From Fermentibacter sp963718745 [NCBI: Candidatus Fermentibacterota bacterium] (GTDB lineage Bacteria; Fermentibacterota; Fermentibacteria; Fermentibacterales), in assembly GCA_963718745.1 (NCBI GenBank), contig OY970370.1, forward strand, positions 2,170,001-2,234,000: a stretch of DNA of 64,000 bases. Direction: 5' to 3'. Made by a program: the position numbers and the translations under genes. This document shows, in pieces, positions 31,565-40,879 of this stretch. Position 1 is the first letter of the stretch. Each line of letters begins with the position of its first letter. The notes under the pieces are model-generated. The model was not told the origin of the DNA. It saw nothing but the letters and a program-made list of their open reading frames with translations, and ran no database searches.

Positions 31565-34074
31565 GCGCGTCTGCGTCGCTGCTGATCGCTGCCGCAGTCC
31601 TCGGTCTCGCCGGCAGGGAGGGAGTGCCGCTGCAGTATCTGGACTCCAGAGGCAGGGAGCCGTCGCAGCCGCGCAGCGCACAGATCCCTGACGGATCGGG
31701 ATATACGCGTTCCGTAGCCGTCGAGCGTGATTCGTCGAGAGGCGACCGGGTGGTCCTGATCGTGGACGAGTCCGTGAGCGGAGGGATCGCAGCCTCACTC
31801 GCCACCTTCGAGGCGGACCTGGAGTCGGAAGGCTGGACGGTGGAGGTCTGGACGGTGACTGATCCTTCAGCTTCCGCGCTCAGGACCGATCTCCAGAGCG
31901 AGTACGCGCAGGGCGAGCTCAGGGGCGCCCTGTTGATAGGCAACATCCCCGCAGGCTGGGTCGAGGCTTCCGGAGGCGAGTACCCCGTCGACCTGTTCCT
32001 GATGGACATGAACGGCACATGGACGGACTCCGACATGGACGGCCTCTATGAGAGCTGGGCCAACCAGGCTCCGGAGATCTGGGTCGGGAGGCTGACCCCC
32101 ACGTGGCTGTCGTTCGGATCGTCGGTCGAGCTCCTCGAGAACTATTTCGCCAAGAACCACGCATACAGGTCCGGTACGCTGTCCCTGCCGGACAGGGCTC
32201 TCGCGTACGAGGAGGCGTTCACCGGCCTGACAGGGTACATCGACATGGTCTACGATGACGTGACCACGAAGTCCGACCCCGCGGGCACGACCGCGGACGA
32301 CTTCAGAGCGGAGCTCCTGAACGGTTACGAATGGGTCCATCTGATAGCCCATTCCAGTCCCTGGGGCAGCAGCTTCCACACGGGTGCCCCGCCGGCCGGT
32401 GCCGGAACCTTCAACAGCTACGAGGCGGTTCCTCTCGACCCGCACGCCTTCTTCTACATACTGAACTGCTGCACCAACGGCCGCTGGACCGAGATCGACA
32501 ACCTGGCCAACCTCTACATCTGGGCCGATACATACGGCATCGCGGTGGTGGCCCAGGCCAAGACAGACTACACGAACGACTTCTACGAACTGTACCAGAC
32601 CCTTGGGAACGGGCAGTGCCTGGGAGAAGCGTTCAGGGTCTGGCTCTCGGCCAACCTCGCACTCGAGCATGCAGCCGTCCTGCTGGGAGACCCCACGCTG
32701 AGGCCTCACGGCAACGGACAGGCGTCAGCAGTGCCGCAGGGCTCCCATCCTGCTCTCCTCGACGGCTGGCGGCTCAGGCAGATAACGGACGGGCTCCATT
32801 CGGAAGGGGACCTGTCGGTCTGCCGCGAGCCCGTATCGGGCGAGCTGATCGCGACCTTCGGCTCCTCGGATCCGGTCAGGGCCAACATCATGGCTACCGT
32901 GTCCGAGGGGGACACCTGGATGAGCCCTGTTCAGATATGCGAGCACGAATACTGGGACTGGCATCCTGCGATAGGCGCGGACGGCTCGGGAAATGCCTTC
33001 CTGGCCTGGCACAGCATGCACGACGACATCGAGACCTACGACATCTACGTCTCGACCTGGAACGGGTCCTCGTGGTCCGCCGAGACGCGGCTCACCGAGA
33101 CGCCCGCGTTCGAGACGGGCACGGCGGTCGCCGGCCGTCCGGGGCGTTGCTGGGTGGTCTGGCAGCAGTGGGACGCGGGGGATACGGACATCAGCGGGAG
33201 GATGTGGACGGGCTCGGCGTGGACTACAACCACCGACCTCGCCGCGACAGACTATTTCGAGAGGTCCCCCTCCATCGCCTCATCATCCTCGGGGTTCGGA
33301 CTGGCATATCAGGCCTGGCGTTCCGGAGCGCTCGCCATCTGCTTCCGTGACGCTCCCGACTCCGGGCCGTTCGGGCCGGAGACGGTCATCTCGCTTCCCG
33401 GCCCCGACTGCAGGGAGCCTTCGATCGCGGGCGATCCCGGCGCCCAGGGATATCTGGCGGCATGGGAATGCGACGGGGAGATCCTCGCGAGCCGACGGGA
33501 CGGAGGCGCATGGTCTGCTCCCGTGACGCTGTCCTCGAGCGGTTCCGCGTCCAGACCCTGCACGGCCGTGCTCGCAGGGGCCAGGCCCGCAGTATGCTGG
33601 ATCGAACAGGGTGGACAGGTCTGGGTTTCCTTCTACGACGGATCGGCCTGGACGGCACCCGGTCCCGTCGCCGCCCCGGGCGCCGTGGAATCGGTAGCCG
33701 CGTCCTACAAGACACCCGACCTCCTGGAGATATTGTTCGGTGCCAGGGGCGGGGACCTGCACTGGGACATCTGGGTTGCCGACGGCGATCCGCTGGGATT
33801 CGCCGAGGATCCGTCGGGACAGCCGCAGACGGAGTTGAGACTCCTGGCCAACCCGTCGGCCCGACCCGTCGCCTTCCTGGTCTCGGGAGGCTCCGCCTCG
33901 ATAGATGTCTTCGATCTTTCGGGACGCAGGGTCGCTGCCGTCCAGGCTGCTCAGGGAACGGTCTCCTGGGACGGATGTTCGTCGGAAGGCGAACCCCTGC
34001 CGGCGGGCGCCTATTTGGTTAGAGCGTGCTTCAGTGGTTCGGAGTCGGTCTGCCGGCTCGTACTGCTCCCCTAG
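31561..34074 (+). CDS. C25/gingipain-like secreted protease with propeller region and sorting tail
   Basis: 837 residues from a GTG overlapping hutH. After an N-terminal export segment, residues ~60-380 form a caspase/gingipain-like fold: VVLIVDESV, GALLIGNIPAG, WVHLIAHSSPWG (catalytic His) and FFYILNCCTNGRW (catalytic Cys). Residues ~400-740 are a repeated beta-rich region (WNGSSWSAETRL, WTGSAWTTTTDL). The end is a sorting tail (LLANPSARP, VFDLSGRRVAAV). Probably a surface Cys protease for host or peptide substrates. Its coupling to a histidine lyase may link extracellular proteolysis to amino-acid use. Confidence 0.8.
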   Translation: MSASASLLIAAAVLGLAGREGVPLQYLDSRGREPSQPRSAQIPDGSGYTRSVAVERDSSRGDRVVLIVDESVSGGIAASLATFEADLESEGWTVEVWTVTDPSASALRTDLQSEYAQGELRGALLIGNIPAGWVEASGGEYPVDLFLMDMNGTWTDSDMDGLYESWANQAPEIWVGRLTPTWLSFGSSVELLENYFAKNHAYRSGTLSLPDRALAYEEAFTGLTGYIDMVYDDVTTKSDPAGTTADDFRAELLNGYEWVHLIAHSSPWGSSFHTGAPPAGAGTFNSYEAVPLDPHAFFYILNCCTNGRWTEIDNLANLYIWADTYGIAVVAQAKTDYTNDFYELYQTLGNGQCLGEAFRVWLSANLALEHAAVLLGDPTLRPHGNGQASAVPQGSHPALLDGWRLRQITDGLHSEGDLSVCREPVSGELIATFGSSDPVRANIMATVSEGDTWMSPVQICEHEYWDWHPAIGADGSGNAFLAWHSMHDDIETYDIYVSTWNGSSWSAETRLTETPAFETGTAVAGRPGRCWVVWQQWDAGDTDISGRMWTGSAWTTTTDLAATDYFERSPSIASSSSGFGLAYQAWRSGALAICFRDAPDSGPFGPETVISLPGPDCREPSIAGDPGAQGYLAAWECDGEILASRRDGGAWSAPVTLSSSGSASRPCTAVLAGARPAVCWIEQGGQVWVSFYDGSAWTAPGPVAAPGAVESVAASYKTPDLLEILFGARGGDLHWDIWVADGDPLGFAEDPSGQPQTELRLLANPSARPVAFLVSGGSASIDVFDLSGRRVAAVQAAQGTVSWDGCSSEGEPLPAGAYLVRACFSGSESVCRLVLLP

Positions 34075-34826
34075 AGCCCTATCAGGGCGGGGAGCTCGGA
34101 CAGGCACGAGATGACTCGCACCGCGGACGGATCGGCGATCTCCTCCCGTTCCGCGGCCCAGAGCCTGTCCCTGGCGAGCAGGATAGCTCCGGCTCCCGCC
34201 GCCAGCGCGGGGTTGATGTCGGAGCGCGGGCTGTTGCCGATGCACAGGGCGCATGATGGCTCGACGCCGTACGTTCCGAGAAGACCCGCAAGGGCTGCCG
34301 GGGTCTTCCTCTCGACCACCTCGCAGGCTTCCACGAGCGGTGAGAGCCCGGAGCGGTCGAACTTGCTCATCTGGTGGTCGGAGCGTCCCATGGTGTACAC
34401 CACGGCCCTGATGCCTGCTGCACGGATCCTGTCGAGCGCAGGCCGGGTACCCGGGAAAAGGATCACAGGATGGTTGAGGAGGCAGAGAGAGATCTCCTCG
34501 AATCCTCTCCGGAGGCTGGATGACGACCCGGGAAGAAGCTCCGACATCACGGAGGCGAGCGTGTCCAGATACGGCCTCACCCCGAAGCCGGTGACATCCA
34601 GGCGTTCGATGTCGCGCCTGTGGACCAGGGCGCGAGTTGACTCCCCGTCGAGGCCGGCTGACTCCATGAGCCTGACGAAGTCCTCCTCCGCGCGTTCGAA
34701 GAAGAGCGAACTCTCCCACAGGGTGTCGTCGGCATCGATCACCAGGAACGGCAGGCGGCCGACCGCTGGAACAGGTCCGTGTTCTCCCAGGACTCCTCCT
34801 TTGAACATGGCGGAATATGGGTGCAT
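34071..34826 (-). CDS. HAD-superfamily hydrolase
   Basis: 251 residues. Motif I is FLVIDADDTLWES (DxDDT), with a helical cap, motif II near VVYTMGRSD, a Lys in the ERKTP segment and motif IV CIGNSPRSDINPAL. This is the phosphoglycolate-phosphatase-like HAD class. Two in-frame ATGs (34826 and 34808) are possible starts. It acts on a small phosphorylated substrate that cannot be named. It converges on the C25-like protease gene with a 4-bp overlap and is divergent from the glycosyltransferase gene. Confidence 0.85.
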   Translation of the reverse strand: MHPYSAMFKGGVLGEHGPVPAVGRLPFLVIDADDTLWESSLFFERAEEDFVRLMESAGLDGESTRALVHRRDIERLDVTGFGVRPYLDTLASVMSELLPGSSSSLRRGFEEISLCLLNHPVILFPGTRPALDRIRAAGIRAVVYTMGRSDHQMSKFDRSGLSPLVEACEVVERKTPAALAGLLGTYGVEPSCALCIGNSPRSDINPALAAGAGAILLARDRLWAAEREEIADPSAVRVISCLSELPALIGL

Positions 34827-34907
34827 TCATCCGATGAGGCACAGGAGCAGGCTGGCTTCCTCGTCGATTCAGCGACTCGATTGCGCGTTAACACAAGGGG
34901 GCGTTCA

Positions 34908-36488
34908 GTGAAACTCCGGACTCCGGGCTGGAAGGCGGCACTGCTCGCGGCAGCCTTCGCTGGTTTCACGACCAGGCTCGTCCACTTCGTCCTCTACCTG
35001 TCCGGTCCGCTGTCGAACATCTACTACCAGCCAGTGCTGGGCGCATACAGGTTCGAGACGAGCGCCCTGGAACTGCTTTCCGGGGTTGCTCAGGACGCAC
35101 CCTATCTCTATGCCAGTCCGATATATACGTATCTCATACTACCGTTCTATGCGCTCGGTGCCGGGAGGCTGCCCCTGCTCGTCGTGCAGGCCCTGGCTGG
35201 AGCATCCATACCCGTACTGATAGTCCTTCTCGCCCGCCGACTGGGCTCGGGACCGCTCCAGTCGATTCTGGCAGCCCTTCTCTGGGCCGTCTACGCACCG
35301 CCCATCTTCCTCGAACTGACGGTGCTCCCGGCCACGATCGCCGCGTTAACAACAATCCTTGTGCTCCTGCTGACGGTATCGGGAAGAACGAGCTCTGTAC
35401 TACTGATACTCGCGGGCGCCGGCTGCGGAGTCCTTGCAGGGATAAGGGCGCCGCTGGCGGCTGTCGTGATACCGCTCGTCACAACCCATCTCCTGCGATC
35501 CCGGTCGGGGATCGTCATCCGGATCGCGACGGCGGCCGGAGCCATCGCCGCCATGCTGCTGGTCCTGCTTCCGATGGCACTGTATCAGAAGGAACACTTC
35601 GCCGGGTTCACCCCCTTCCCGAGCTGCGGAGGCTTCAATCTGGTCCTCGGCCACAGCGACGACGCGTCCGGGTACGGCCCGCCCGCCCCCTCGGTCGGGC
35701 TCGTGGAGAGCGCTACCGAGGACATAGGCCAGGTAGCGATGAGGCTCGCGTTCGACAGGGGGGGAGTTCGGGACTTCGCCGGAGCCGACTCATACTGGAC
35801 CGAAATGGGGTTCAGGCTGATCCTCGACCACCCGGAGCAGGAGGTCGAGCTCACGCTGCGTAAACTCGGCGGTTTCTTCGGGCTGGTCCCGTTCGACGTC
35901 TACTACGACCTCTCGAGACTGGACAGGTTCAATCCAGCCCTCAAGCTCTTCGCCCTGCCCAGGTGGGTCCTGATCGGTTTCTTCGCGGCATGCCTGATCC
36001 CATTCCTCAGATACGGGAGGAACCGGACCGCGGCTGTCGTCCCTGTGGCGGCCGCGATCGGAACCAGCGTCCTCTTCTTCCACTGCGAGAGATTCGTCAT
36101 GCCGGCGCTCCCGGTGATGGCCGCCATAGCCGCCTCGGGCCTGACCGCCGTGACGGCGGAGAGGGGGCATGCGGCCGGGCGCCTGCTGATGATTCTGGCC
36201 GGCCTCACCCTTCTTGCACCGGGATTCATCCGTCCTGCACCCGTGATCCCGGAGGGCATCTATCTCCAGTCACTGGCGGTGAGGGCGTACAACTCCGGAG
36301 ACCCGATGCTCGCGTTAACGTTTTACGAGAGGGCTGCGATAGTCGCTCCGGAGGGGAGCGTCACATGGAGGGACTCCCACCTGGCAGCCGCATCACTTGC
36401 CGAGAGTATCGGCGACTACGAGAGAGCCCGTGTGCACAGGGCATGCCTGGAGGAGCAGGGTCCGGGGCAGGCGGGCGGCCTGCGTTAA
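34908..36488 (+). CDS. Multi-spanning membrane protein, GT-C glycosyltransferase-like, with C-terminal TPR
   Basis: 526 residues from GTG 34908 (AAGGGGG upstream). About ten hydrophobic helices are visible, for example LLLVVQALAGASIPVLIVLL and SVLLILAGAGCGVLAGI. The first outer loop (GPLSNIYYQPVLGAYRFE) and overall layout resemble GT-C enzymes that use lipid-linked sugars, but the usual acidic DD/DE motif is not clear. The last ~70 residues form a TPR-like pair (AVRAYNSGDPMLALTFYERA, LAESIGDYERARVHRA). Transferred sugar or role unknown. Confidence 0.6.
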   Translation: MKLRTPGWKAALLAAAFAGFTTRLVHFVLYLSGPLSNIYYQPVLGAYRFETSALELLSGVAQDAPYLYASPIYTYLILPFYALGAGRLPLLVVQALAGASIPVLIVLLARRLGSGPLQSILAALLWAVYAPPIFLELTVLPATIAALTTILVLLLTVSGRTSSVLLILAGAGCGVLAGIRAPLAAVVIPLVTTHLLRSRSGIVIRIATAAGAIAAMLLVLLPMALYQKEHFAGFTPFPSCGGFNLVLGHSDDASGYGPPAPSVGLVESATEDIGQVAMRLAFDRGGVRDFAGADSYWTEMGFRLILDHPEQEVELTLRKLGGFFGLVPFDVYYDLSRLDRFNPALKLFALPRWVLIGFFAACLIPFLRYGRNRTAAVVPVAAAIGTSVLFFHCERFVMPALPVMAAIAASGLTAVTAERGHAAGRLLMILAGLTLLAPGFIRPAPVIPEGIYLQSLAVRAYNSGDPMLALTFYERAAIVAPEGSVTWRDSHLAAASLAESIGDYERARVHRACLEEQGPGQAGGLR

Positions 36489-36504
36489 CGAACCTGATCT
36501 GAAC

Positions 36505-36540
36505 GGGAGGAGCCGGGGGACGCATCCCCCGGCTCCTCCC
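36505..36540. terminator. Bidirectional hairpin terminator
   Basis: A perfect 16-bp stem (GGGAGGAGCCGGGGGA and its complement) with loop CGCA lies between the convergent genes ending at 36488 and 36554. Confidence 0.8.
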
Positions 36541-36553
36541 TGTCCTTTCCCGG

Positions 36554-37207
36554 CTACTCGAGCTCGAACTCGTAGATCAGCGCCGTCCAGACTCCGACCC
36601 GGACCCCGTCATCCCGCTCGGCGGGAGCCCAGCGAGTCATCCTTGCGGAGGCGACCGCCGAGGAGTCCATGCTCTCGAGCCCGGACGACTGCATGATCAC
36701 GACCTCGGCGGGGATGCCGCTGACGGGTACGAAGACCTGCAGGGTGACCCTTCCCTCGACGCCGGCCTGACGCGCCATCTCGGGATACTCGGCACTGGGC
36801 CTGAAAGTGCACCGCGGCGGCAGCGAGTGGGGCACGAAGGTGCCGGGTGCCGGTATGAAGTCGGGATCGGGATGCTCCGTCGCATCGATGAAGTTCGTCT
36901 CGATCGTCTCGACTACGTCCAACCCGGTCGTGTCGTCCGACAGCACCATGACCTGGTCGAAGACGTCGGGTACCTCGGCATCGAGTACGGAGTTGATGTC
37001 GATCTCGACATCCTCGGGCGGTTCCACATCAGGGATGGCGTATTCGACCACCGCGTCGATACCTTCCATCTCTGCAGTCCCCGTGGGCACGGCCAGCGAG
37101 TCCCAGCTCGCCCCGGGCATCAGTTCGAAAGCAGCGACAAGGATCGCCAGGGCGACCAGCACTCCCAGGTCCGCCCGGCTGTCATCATGGTGGGCTATTG
37201 CTCTCAT
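36554..37207 (-). CDS. tonB: TonB energy-transducing protein
   Basis: 217 residues from ATG 37207 (GAGGAGGTGCAGAG upstream). A single N-terminal transmembrane helix (LGVLVALAILVAAFELMPG) is followed by an acidic periplasmic linker (DVEPPEDVEIDINSV) and a TonB C-terminal domain (AEYPEMARQAGVEGRVTLQVFV, SARMTRWAPA). It passes the proton-motive force from ExbB/ExbD to outer-membrane receptors such as that at 16604-19249. The linker is Glu/Asp-rich rather than the usual Pro-Lys-rich. exbB and exbD are not in this window. Confidence 0.85.
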   Translation of the reverse strand: MRAIAHHDDSRADLGVLVALAILVAAFELMPGASWDSLAVPTGTAEMEGIDAVVEYAIPDVEPPEDVEIDINSVLDAEVPDVFDQVMVLSDDTTGLDVVETIETNFIDATEHPDPDFIPAPGTFVPHSLPPRCTFRPSAEYPEMARQAGVEGRVTLQVFVPVSGIPAEVVIMQSSGLESMDSSAVASARMTRWAPAERDDGVRVGVWTALIYEFELE

Positions 37208-37262
37208 CTCTGCACCTCCTCGGCCGTTATACGCCTCTGGAGGCACAGCTATTCCAGGAACG

Positions 37263-37400
37263 TCAGCTCTTGCGGCCCAGCTTCAGCAGGAGAGTGATCG
37301 CGATCGAGTCGAGCGAGACCAGGAGCGCAAGCACCTGGGCGTCTCCATAGGTGTTGTAGCCGAGAGCGAGTCTGAGTACCAGGAAAACGATCGTTCCCAT
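37263..37400 (-). CDS. Small membrane protein (45 residues)
   Basis: ATG 37400 is preceded by GGAGGTTAGTT. The product reads MGTIVFLVLRLALGYNTYGD, then QVLALLVSLDSIAITLLL, then KLGRKS: two hydrophobic stretches and a basic end. It lies just upstream of tonB on the same strand (55 bp), so it may be in the same transcript. No family recognised. The strong ribosome binding site and clear hydrophobic pattern support coding. Confidence 0.5.
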   Translation of the reverse strand: MGTIVFLVLRLALGYNTYGDAQVLALLVSLDSIAITLLLKLGRKS

Positions 37401-37541
37401 AACTAACCTCCTTCCCACGAGGTATCACAAGATATCCACGCAGCCTTGCATCCGCAACTGTCTCATGGCGAGAAAACACCGTTTGGAGTATGATTTTGCT
37501 CTGAACCCTTCCGGCGGACAGCCTGTCCGCCAGAGGACGAG

Positions 37542-38636
37542 ATGACAACGTTTCGCGTAGACGGCCTGCTGGACACTGAAAGCGCGGTTGCGGCCTGCTC
37601 GGTTGTCGATTCGGCCGAGCCGGGTTCCGGACCTGTTGTTCTCGATTTGTCAGCCTGCAGGGGCCTCGAAACCGTAGCTCTCGCCAGCCTGCTCCAGTCC
37701 GTTGCCAGGGCGGGCAGGCGCGGCGTCGATGTATCCTTCTCCGGTGCGAACGAAACTGTTGCGGAGCGCATCGCAGGCATGCAGGCCACCTCGGCGGGCT
37801 ACAGGAGGAGACGAGCCCCGGGCGGCTTCAGGTACCGGGTGATCGAAATCGGCGAGAAGGTCGCCGCGATGCTGGACACGGTGCGCGGCCTCTCGGTCTT
37901 CGCAGGAGCCACGTTCAAGGCGTTCGGACAGGTCAGGTCGAATCCGAAGCTCCTCAGATGGAAGCAGACCCTCTACTACATGGAGCAGTCAGGGGTCGAG
38001 GCGGTCCCCATAATCGCAGCCCTCTGCTGGCTCCTCGGCGTCGTCCTCGGCTTCCAGGCGGGCTACCAGCTCAAGACCTTCGCGGCTGAAGCATTCATGC
38101 CCGATGCCGTCGCGTACAGCATCACATGGGAGATCGGCCCACTCCTGGCCGCGGTCATGGTTGCGGGACGCTCGGGTTCGGCATTCGCGGCCGAACTGGG
38201 GACGATGAAGGTCCGGCAGGAGATCGACGCACTGACCGTGATGGGCATGGACGTCTGGAGCTACCTGGTGACTCCGAAGATGCTCGCCCTCATGGTCGTG
38301 ATGCCGTTCCTCGTACTCCTCGCGGATTTCTTCGGGCTGCTCGGCGGGCTCCTGATAGGAGGCTGGTACCTGGATATGCCGGCGCATGTCTACATGTCGC
38401 GGCTCGATGCGGTCATGATACCCATGGACATCTACTGGGGGATGCTCAAGAGCGTGATCTATGCAGTGATAATCGCGAACGTCGGATGCTACATGGGCAT
38501 GAGGGTCAGGGGCGGAGCCGCCGAGGTGGGCCGCGCCACGACCTCGGCCGTGGTTGCGAGCATCTTCCTCGTGATCGTGGCGGACGCGTTCATCTCCCTG
38601 GTCTTCATATTCATCAGGCCGTCGGTGTCGGTATGA
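37542..38636 (+). CDS. mlaE: MlaE-family ABC permease with N-terminal STAS domain
   Basis: 364 residues. Residues ~1-95 form a STAS-like domain (VVLDLSACRGLETVALASLL). The permease core includes VEAVPIIAALCWLLGVVLGFQ, GPLLAAVMVAGRSGSAFAAELG and EIDALTVMGMDVWSYLVTPK, hallmarks of MlaE. It is the membrane part of a phospholipid (Mla-type) transporter that keeps outer-membrane lipid asymmetry. The start at 37542 agrees with the conserved N-terminus. The stop overlaps mlaF (ATGA), starting an operon that runs to htpG. Confidence 0.9.
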   Translation: MTTFRVDGLLDTESAVAACSVVDSAEPGSGPVVLDLSACRGLETVALASLLQSVARAGRRGVDVSFSGANETVAERIAGMQATSAGYRRRRAPGGFRYRVIEIGEKVAAMLDTVRGLSVFAGATFKAFGQVRSNPKLLRWKQTLYYMEQSGVEAVPIIAALCWLLGVVLGFQAGYQLKTFAAEAFMPDAVAYSITWEIGPLLAAVMVAGRSGSAFAAELGTMKVRQEIDALTVMGMDVWSYLVTPKMLALMVVMPFLVLLADFFGLLGGLLIGGWYLDMPAHVYMSRLDAVMIPMDIYWGMLKSVIYAVIIANVGCYMGMRVRGGAAEVGRATTSAVVASIFLVIVADAFISLVFIFIRPSVSV

Positions 38637-39415
38637 GCCGCGGGGACGTACTTCTCGAGACCGTCGGGCTCTCGGGCGGGTATGACGAGTACAAGGTGCT
38701 GGATGACGTGTCGATGCGCGTCCTCCGAGGCGAGATACTGGTGATAGTCGGACGGAGCGGATGCGGTAAGAGCACGCTCATGAACCACCTCCTGGGGCTG
38801 GTGAAGCCCTGGTCAGGCGAGGTGCGCTTCGAAGGCGAAGACATCTGGAGCGGGAGGAGCATCCTCGAAAGGGCCCGGATGAGATGGGGAGTGCTCTTCC
38901 AGTCGGGCGCCCTGCTGGGCAGCCTTTCGCTCCTGGAGAACGTCATGCTCCCGCTCGACGAGTTCACCGGTCTCGAGCCGGCCTTCAGGGAGTCGGTGGC
39001 CCGGGAGAACCTGAGGATGGTGGGGCTGGAGAAGTTCGCGGACGCTCACCCGCTGGAGGTTTCCGGAGGGATGCAGAAAAGGGCCGGGCTCGCGCGGGCC
39101 ATGTCCCTGGACCCCGAAGTGCTCTTCTTCGACGAACCGTCTGCCGGTCTCGACCCTGTGACTTCCGCCGGCCTGGACGAACTCATACTGAGGATAAACA
39201 GGATATCGGGAACCACCATGGTGATCGTCACGCATGAACTCCCGAGCATATTTGCCATCTCGGACCGGGTTGTTATGCTAGATTCCTCCGTGCTGGGGAT
39301 AATCGCCGAGGGAACCGCAGCCGAGCTGCGGGATTCCAGGGGAGACCCCAGGGTGGAGGCCTTTTTCGGACGACGCCCCCTGGGCGCCGACGGGGAGCAG
39401 GAAGATGTCTCTTGA
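38633..39415 (+). CDS. mlaF: MlaF-family ABC ATPase
   Basis: 260 residues from ATG 38633 (ATGA overlap with mlaE). Walker A is GRSGCGKST, the signature is EVSGGMQKRAGLARAM, Walker B is VLFFDEPSAGLDP and the switch His is in VTHEL. GMQKR is typical of the Mla subfamily. It powers lipid transport through the MlaE permease in the inner membrane. The last codons overlap mlaD by 11 bp. Confidence 0.93.
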   Translation: MSRGDVLLETVGLSGGYDEYKVLDDVSMRVLRGEILVIVGRSGCGKSTLMNHLLGLVKPWSGEVRFEGEDIWSGRSILERARMRWGVLFQSGALLGSLSLLENVMLPLDEFTGLEPAFRESVARENLRMVGLEKFADAHPLEVSGGMQKRAGLARAMSLDPEVLFFDEPSAGLDPVTSAGLDELILRINRISGTTMVIVTHELPSIFAISDRVVMLDSSVLGIIAEGTAAELRDSRGDPRVEAFFGRRPLGADGEQEDVS

Positions 39416-40277
39416 GGCCAGCAAGTTCAGGCTGGGGCTGTTCTTCTCACTAGGGAGCATCCTTTTCGTCGTTGCGATGATCTGGCTTGCGGGCTGGTTC
39501 CGGAGCGAGAAGAGCCTGACATATGCCTGCTACTTCTCGGAGTCCGTCCAGGGCCTCGAGGACGGGAGCACGGTCCGCTACAACGGAGTGCCGGTCGGAG
39601 AGGTGACCAGCATCAACGTCGCACCCGACGGGCGCCTCATCGAGGTAGTGATGGAGATAGACGAGAGTTTCGGCATCAGGGGCGACCTCGCCGCCCGTCT
39701 GGACCTGATAGGCATCACCGGGCTCAGGGTCGTCAACCTCAGGCGGGTGCTGCCCGAGGACGAGGTGGTGACGATCCTCCCGTTCGAGCCCAGATACAGG
39801 ACGATCCCGGTGGTCAAATCCTCGATGGAGACTCTGGAACTCGCCCTGGAGAGGCTCGTCGAGATCATGTCCGAGATAGACGCCAAGCAGATGTCCGACC
39901 AGGCCATAGAACTCATGGCGAACCTCAACTCCCTGCTCGACAGCGACAGCCTGGACATACTCGTCGCAACCCTGAACAGAGCCGCTGCCCGGATCGACAC
40001 CCTCGCGGTGGTCTACACCCAACTCGGCAGGGATCTGGACGATGTCGTGGTCGACACGGGCGCGGACCTGCCCGCCCTGACTGCCGACGTACATCTGATG
40101 GCGGCCGAGCTGACCGCCCTCATGGCGGCAGTCACGCCGCTCATCGACGGACTGGACGAGGTTGTTTCCGAGAGCAACCTGATGACATCCCAGCTCAGGC
40201 TGCTCCTCGAACGGCTGAGGGACAACCCAGCAGACCTCCTTCTCTCCGACCCTGGAGGAGACACGTGGCCTCGATGA
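39405..40277 (+). CDS. mlaD: MlaD-like MCE-domain lipid-binding protein
   Basis: 290 residues. An N-terminal transmembrane anchor (LGLFFSLGSILFVVAMIWLAG) is followed by an MCE domain (CYFSESVQGLEDGSTVRYNG, VPVGEVTSI) at residues ~40-115. A long helical tail (~130-280) contains repeated LxxLxxxL spacing. It forms the periplasmic lipid ring of the Mla complex. It overlaps both neighbours, so it is translationally coupled. Confidence 0.9.
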   Translation: MSLEASKFRLGLFFSLGSILFVVAMIWLAGWFRSEKSLTYACYFSESVQGLEDGSTVRYNGVPVGEVTSINVAPDGRLIEVVMEIDESFGIRGDLAARLDLIGITGLRVVNLRRVLPEDEVVTILPFEPRYRTIPVVKSSMETLELALERLVEIMSEIDAKQMSDQAIELMANLNSLLDSDSLDILVATLNRAAARIDTLAVVYTQLGRDLDDVVVDTGADLPALTADVHLMAAELTALMAAVTPLIDGLDEVVSESNLMTSQLRLLLERLRDNPADLLLSDPGGDTWPR

Positions 40278-40879
40278 CAAGGTTCCTTGCAGTCGCGGCG
40301 ATTCTCCCAGCCTGCTCCTGCATCACGATAAGGCTTGCGGGGGGATCCTCCGAACAGACCGTGTACCAGCTCGACTGCCCGGCTCCGGAGCGTTCCCCGG
40401 CACTGGACTGCGCGATCCGGGTGAGGGATTTCTCCTGTTCGTCCGAATACGACAGGACCGGCATGGTTCTCGTCGACAGCTCCGGCATCGTCACCCGCGC
40501 CTCCACCCACAGGTGGGCCTCCTCGCCTTCAGTGGCCCTCTCCGACCTGATCACCAGGGATCTCATGAGCGAGGGCTCCTACCTGGTGGTCCTCCGGCGG
40601 AGCGTGATGGAAGGCGACGGAGTCATCCTCGAGGGGAGCGTCAGGGAGTTCGGGGCGAGACAGTCGGGGGGCTCGTGGCACGCGGTCATAGACACGGATC
40701 TGGTCCTCTTCGACGCCGGGACCGGAGAGGTGCTGGCACAGCGCCGGATCGAGCTCGATATCCCCATGCAGGCCATCGGTTTTGCTGAGCTCTCCCGCTC
40801 GATGTCCGAGCTCGCCACGGCCTGGTCGGCTGAAGCGAGAGCCTTCATACGGGTTTCGCTCGAGGCCGGGACATCATGA
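40265..40879 (+). CDS. ABC-type transport auxiliary lipoprotein (PqiC-like)
   Basis: 204 residues with an N-terminal lipobox-like stretch (AAILPACSC). The mature domain has VYQLDCPAP near the front and a later VILEGSVREFGARQSGGSW strand pair typical of the ABC transport auxiliary lipoprotein (PF03886) fold. It would sit in the outer membrane and receive lipids from the MCE protein. A GTG (40265, GGAGGAGACAC upstream) and an ATG (40274) are alternative starts; the ATG overlaps the previous stop. Confidence 0.78.
   Translation: MASMTRFLAVAAILPACSCITIRLAGGSSEQTVYQLDCPAPERSPALDCAIRVRDFSCSSEYDRTGMVLVDSSGIVTRASTHRWASSPSVALSDLITRDLMSEGSYLVVLRRSVMEGDGVILEGSVREFGARQSGGSWHAVIDTDLVLFDAGTGEVLAQRRIELDIPMQAIGFAELSRSMSELATAWSAEARAFIRVSLEAGTS

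Noticed and set aside
33283-34842. Long minus-strand frame antisense to the C25-like protease
   Set aside because: GC-rich shadow frame with Arg/Pro/Gly-rich composition. The plus-strand and HAD genes have clear domains.
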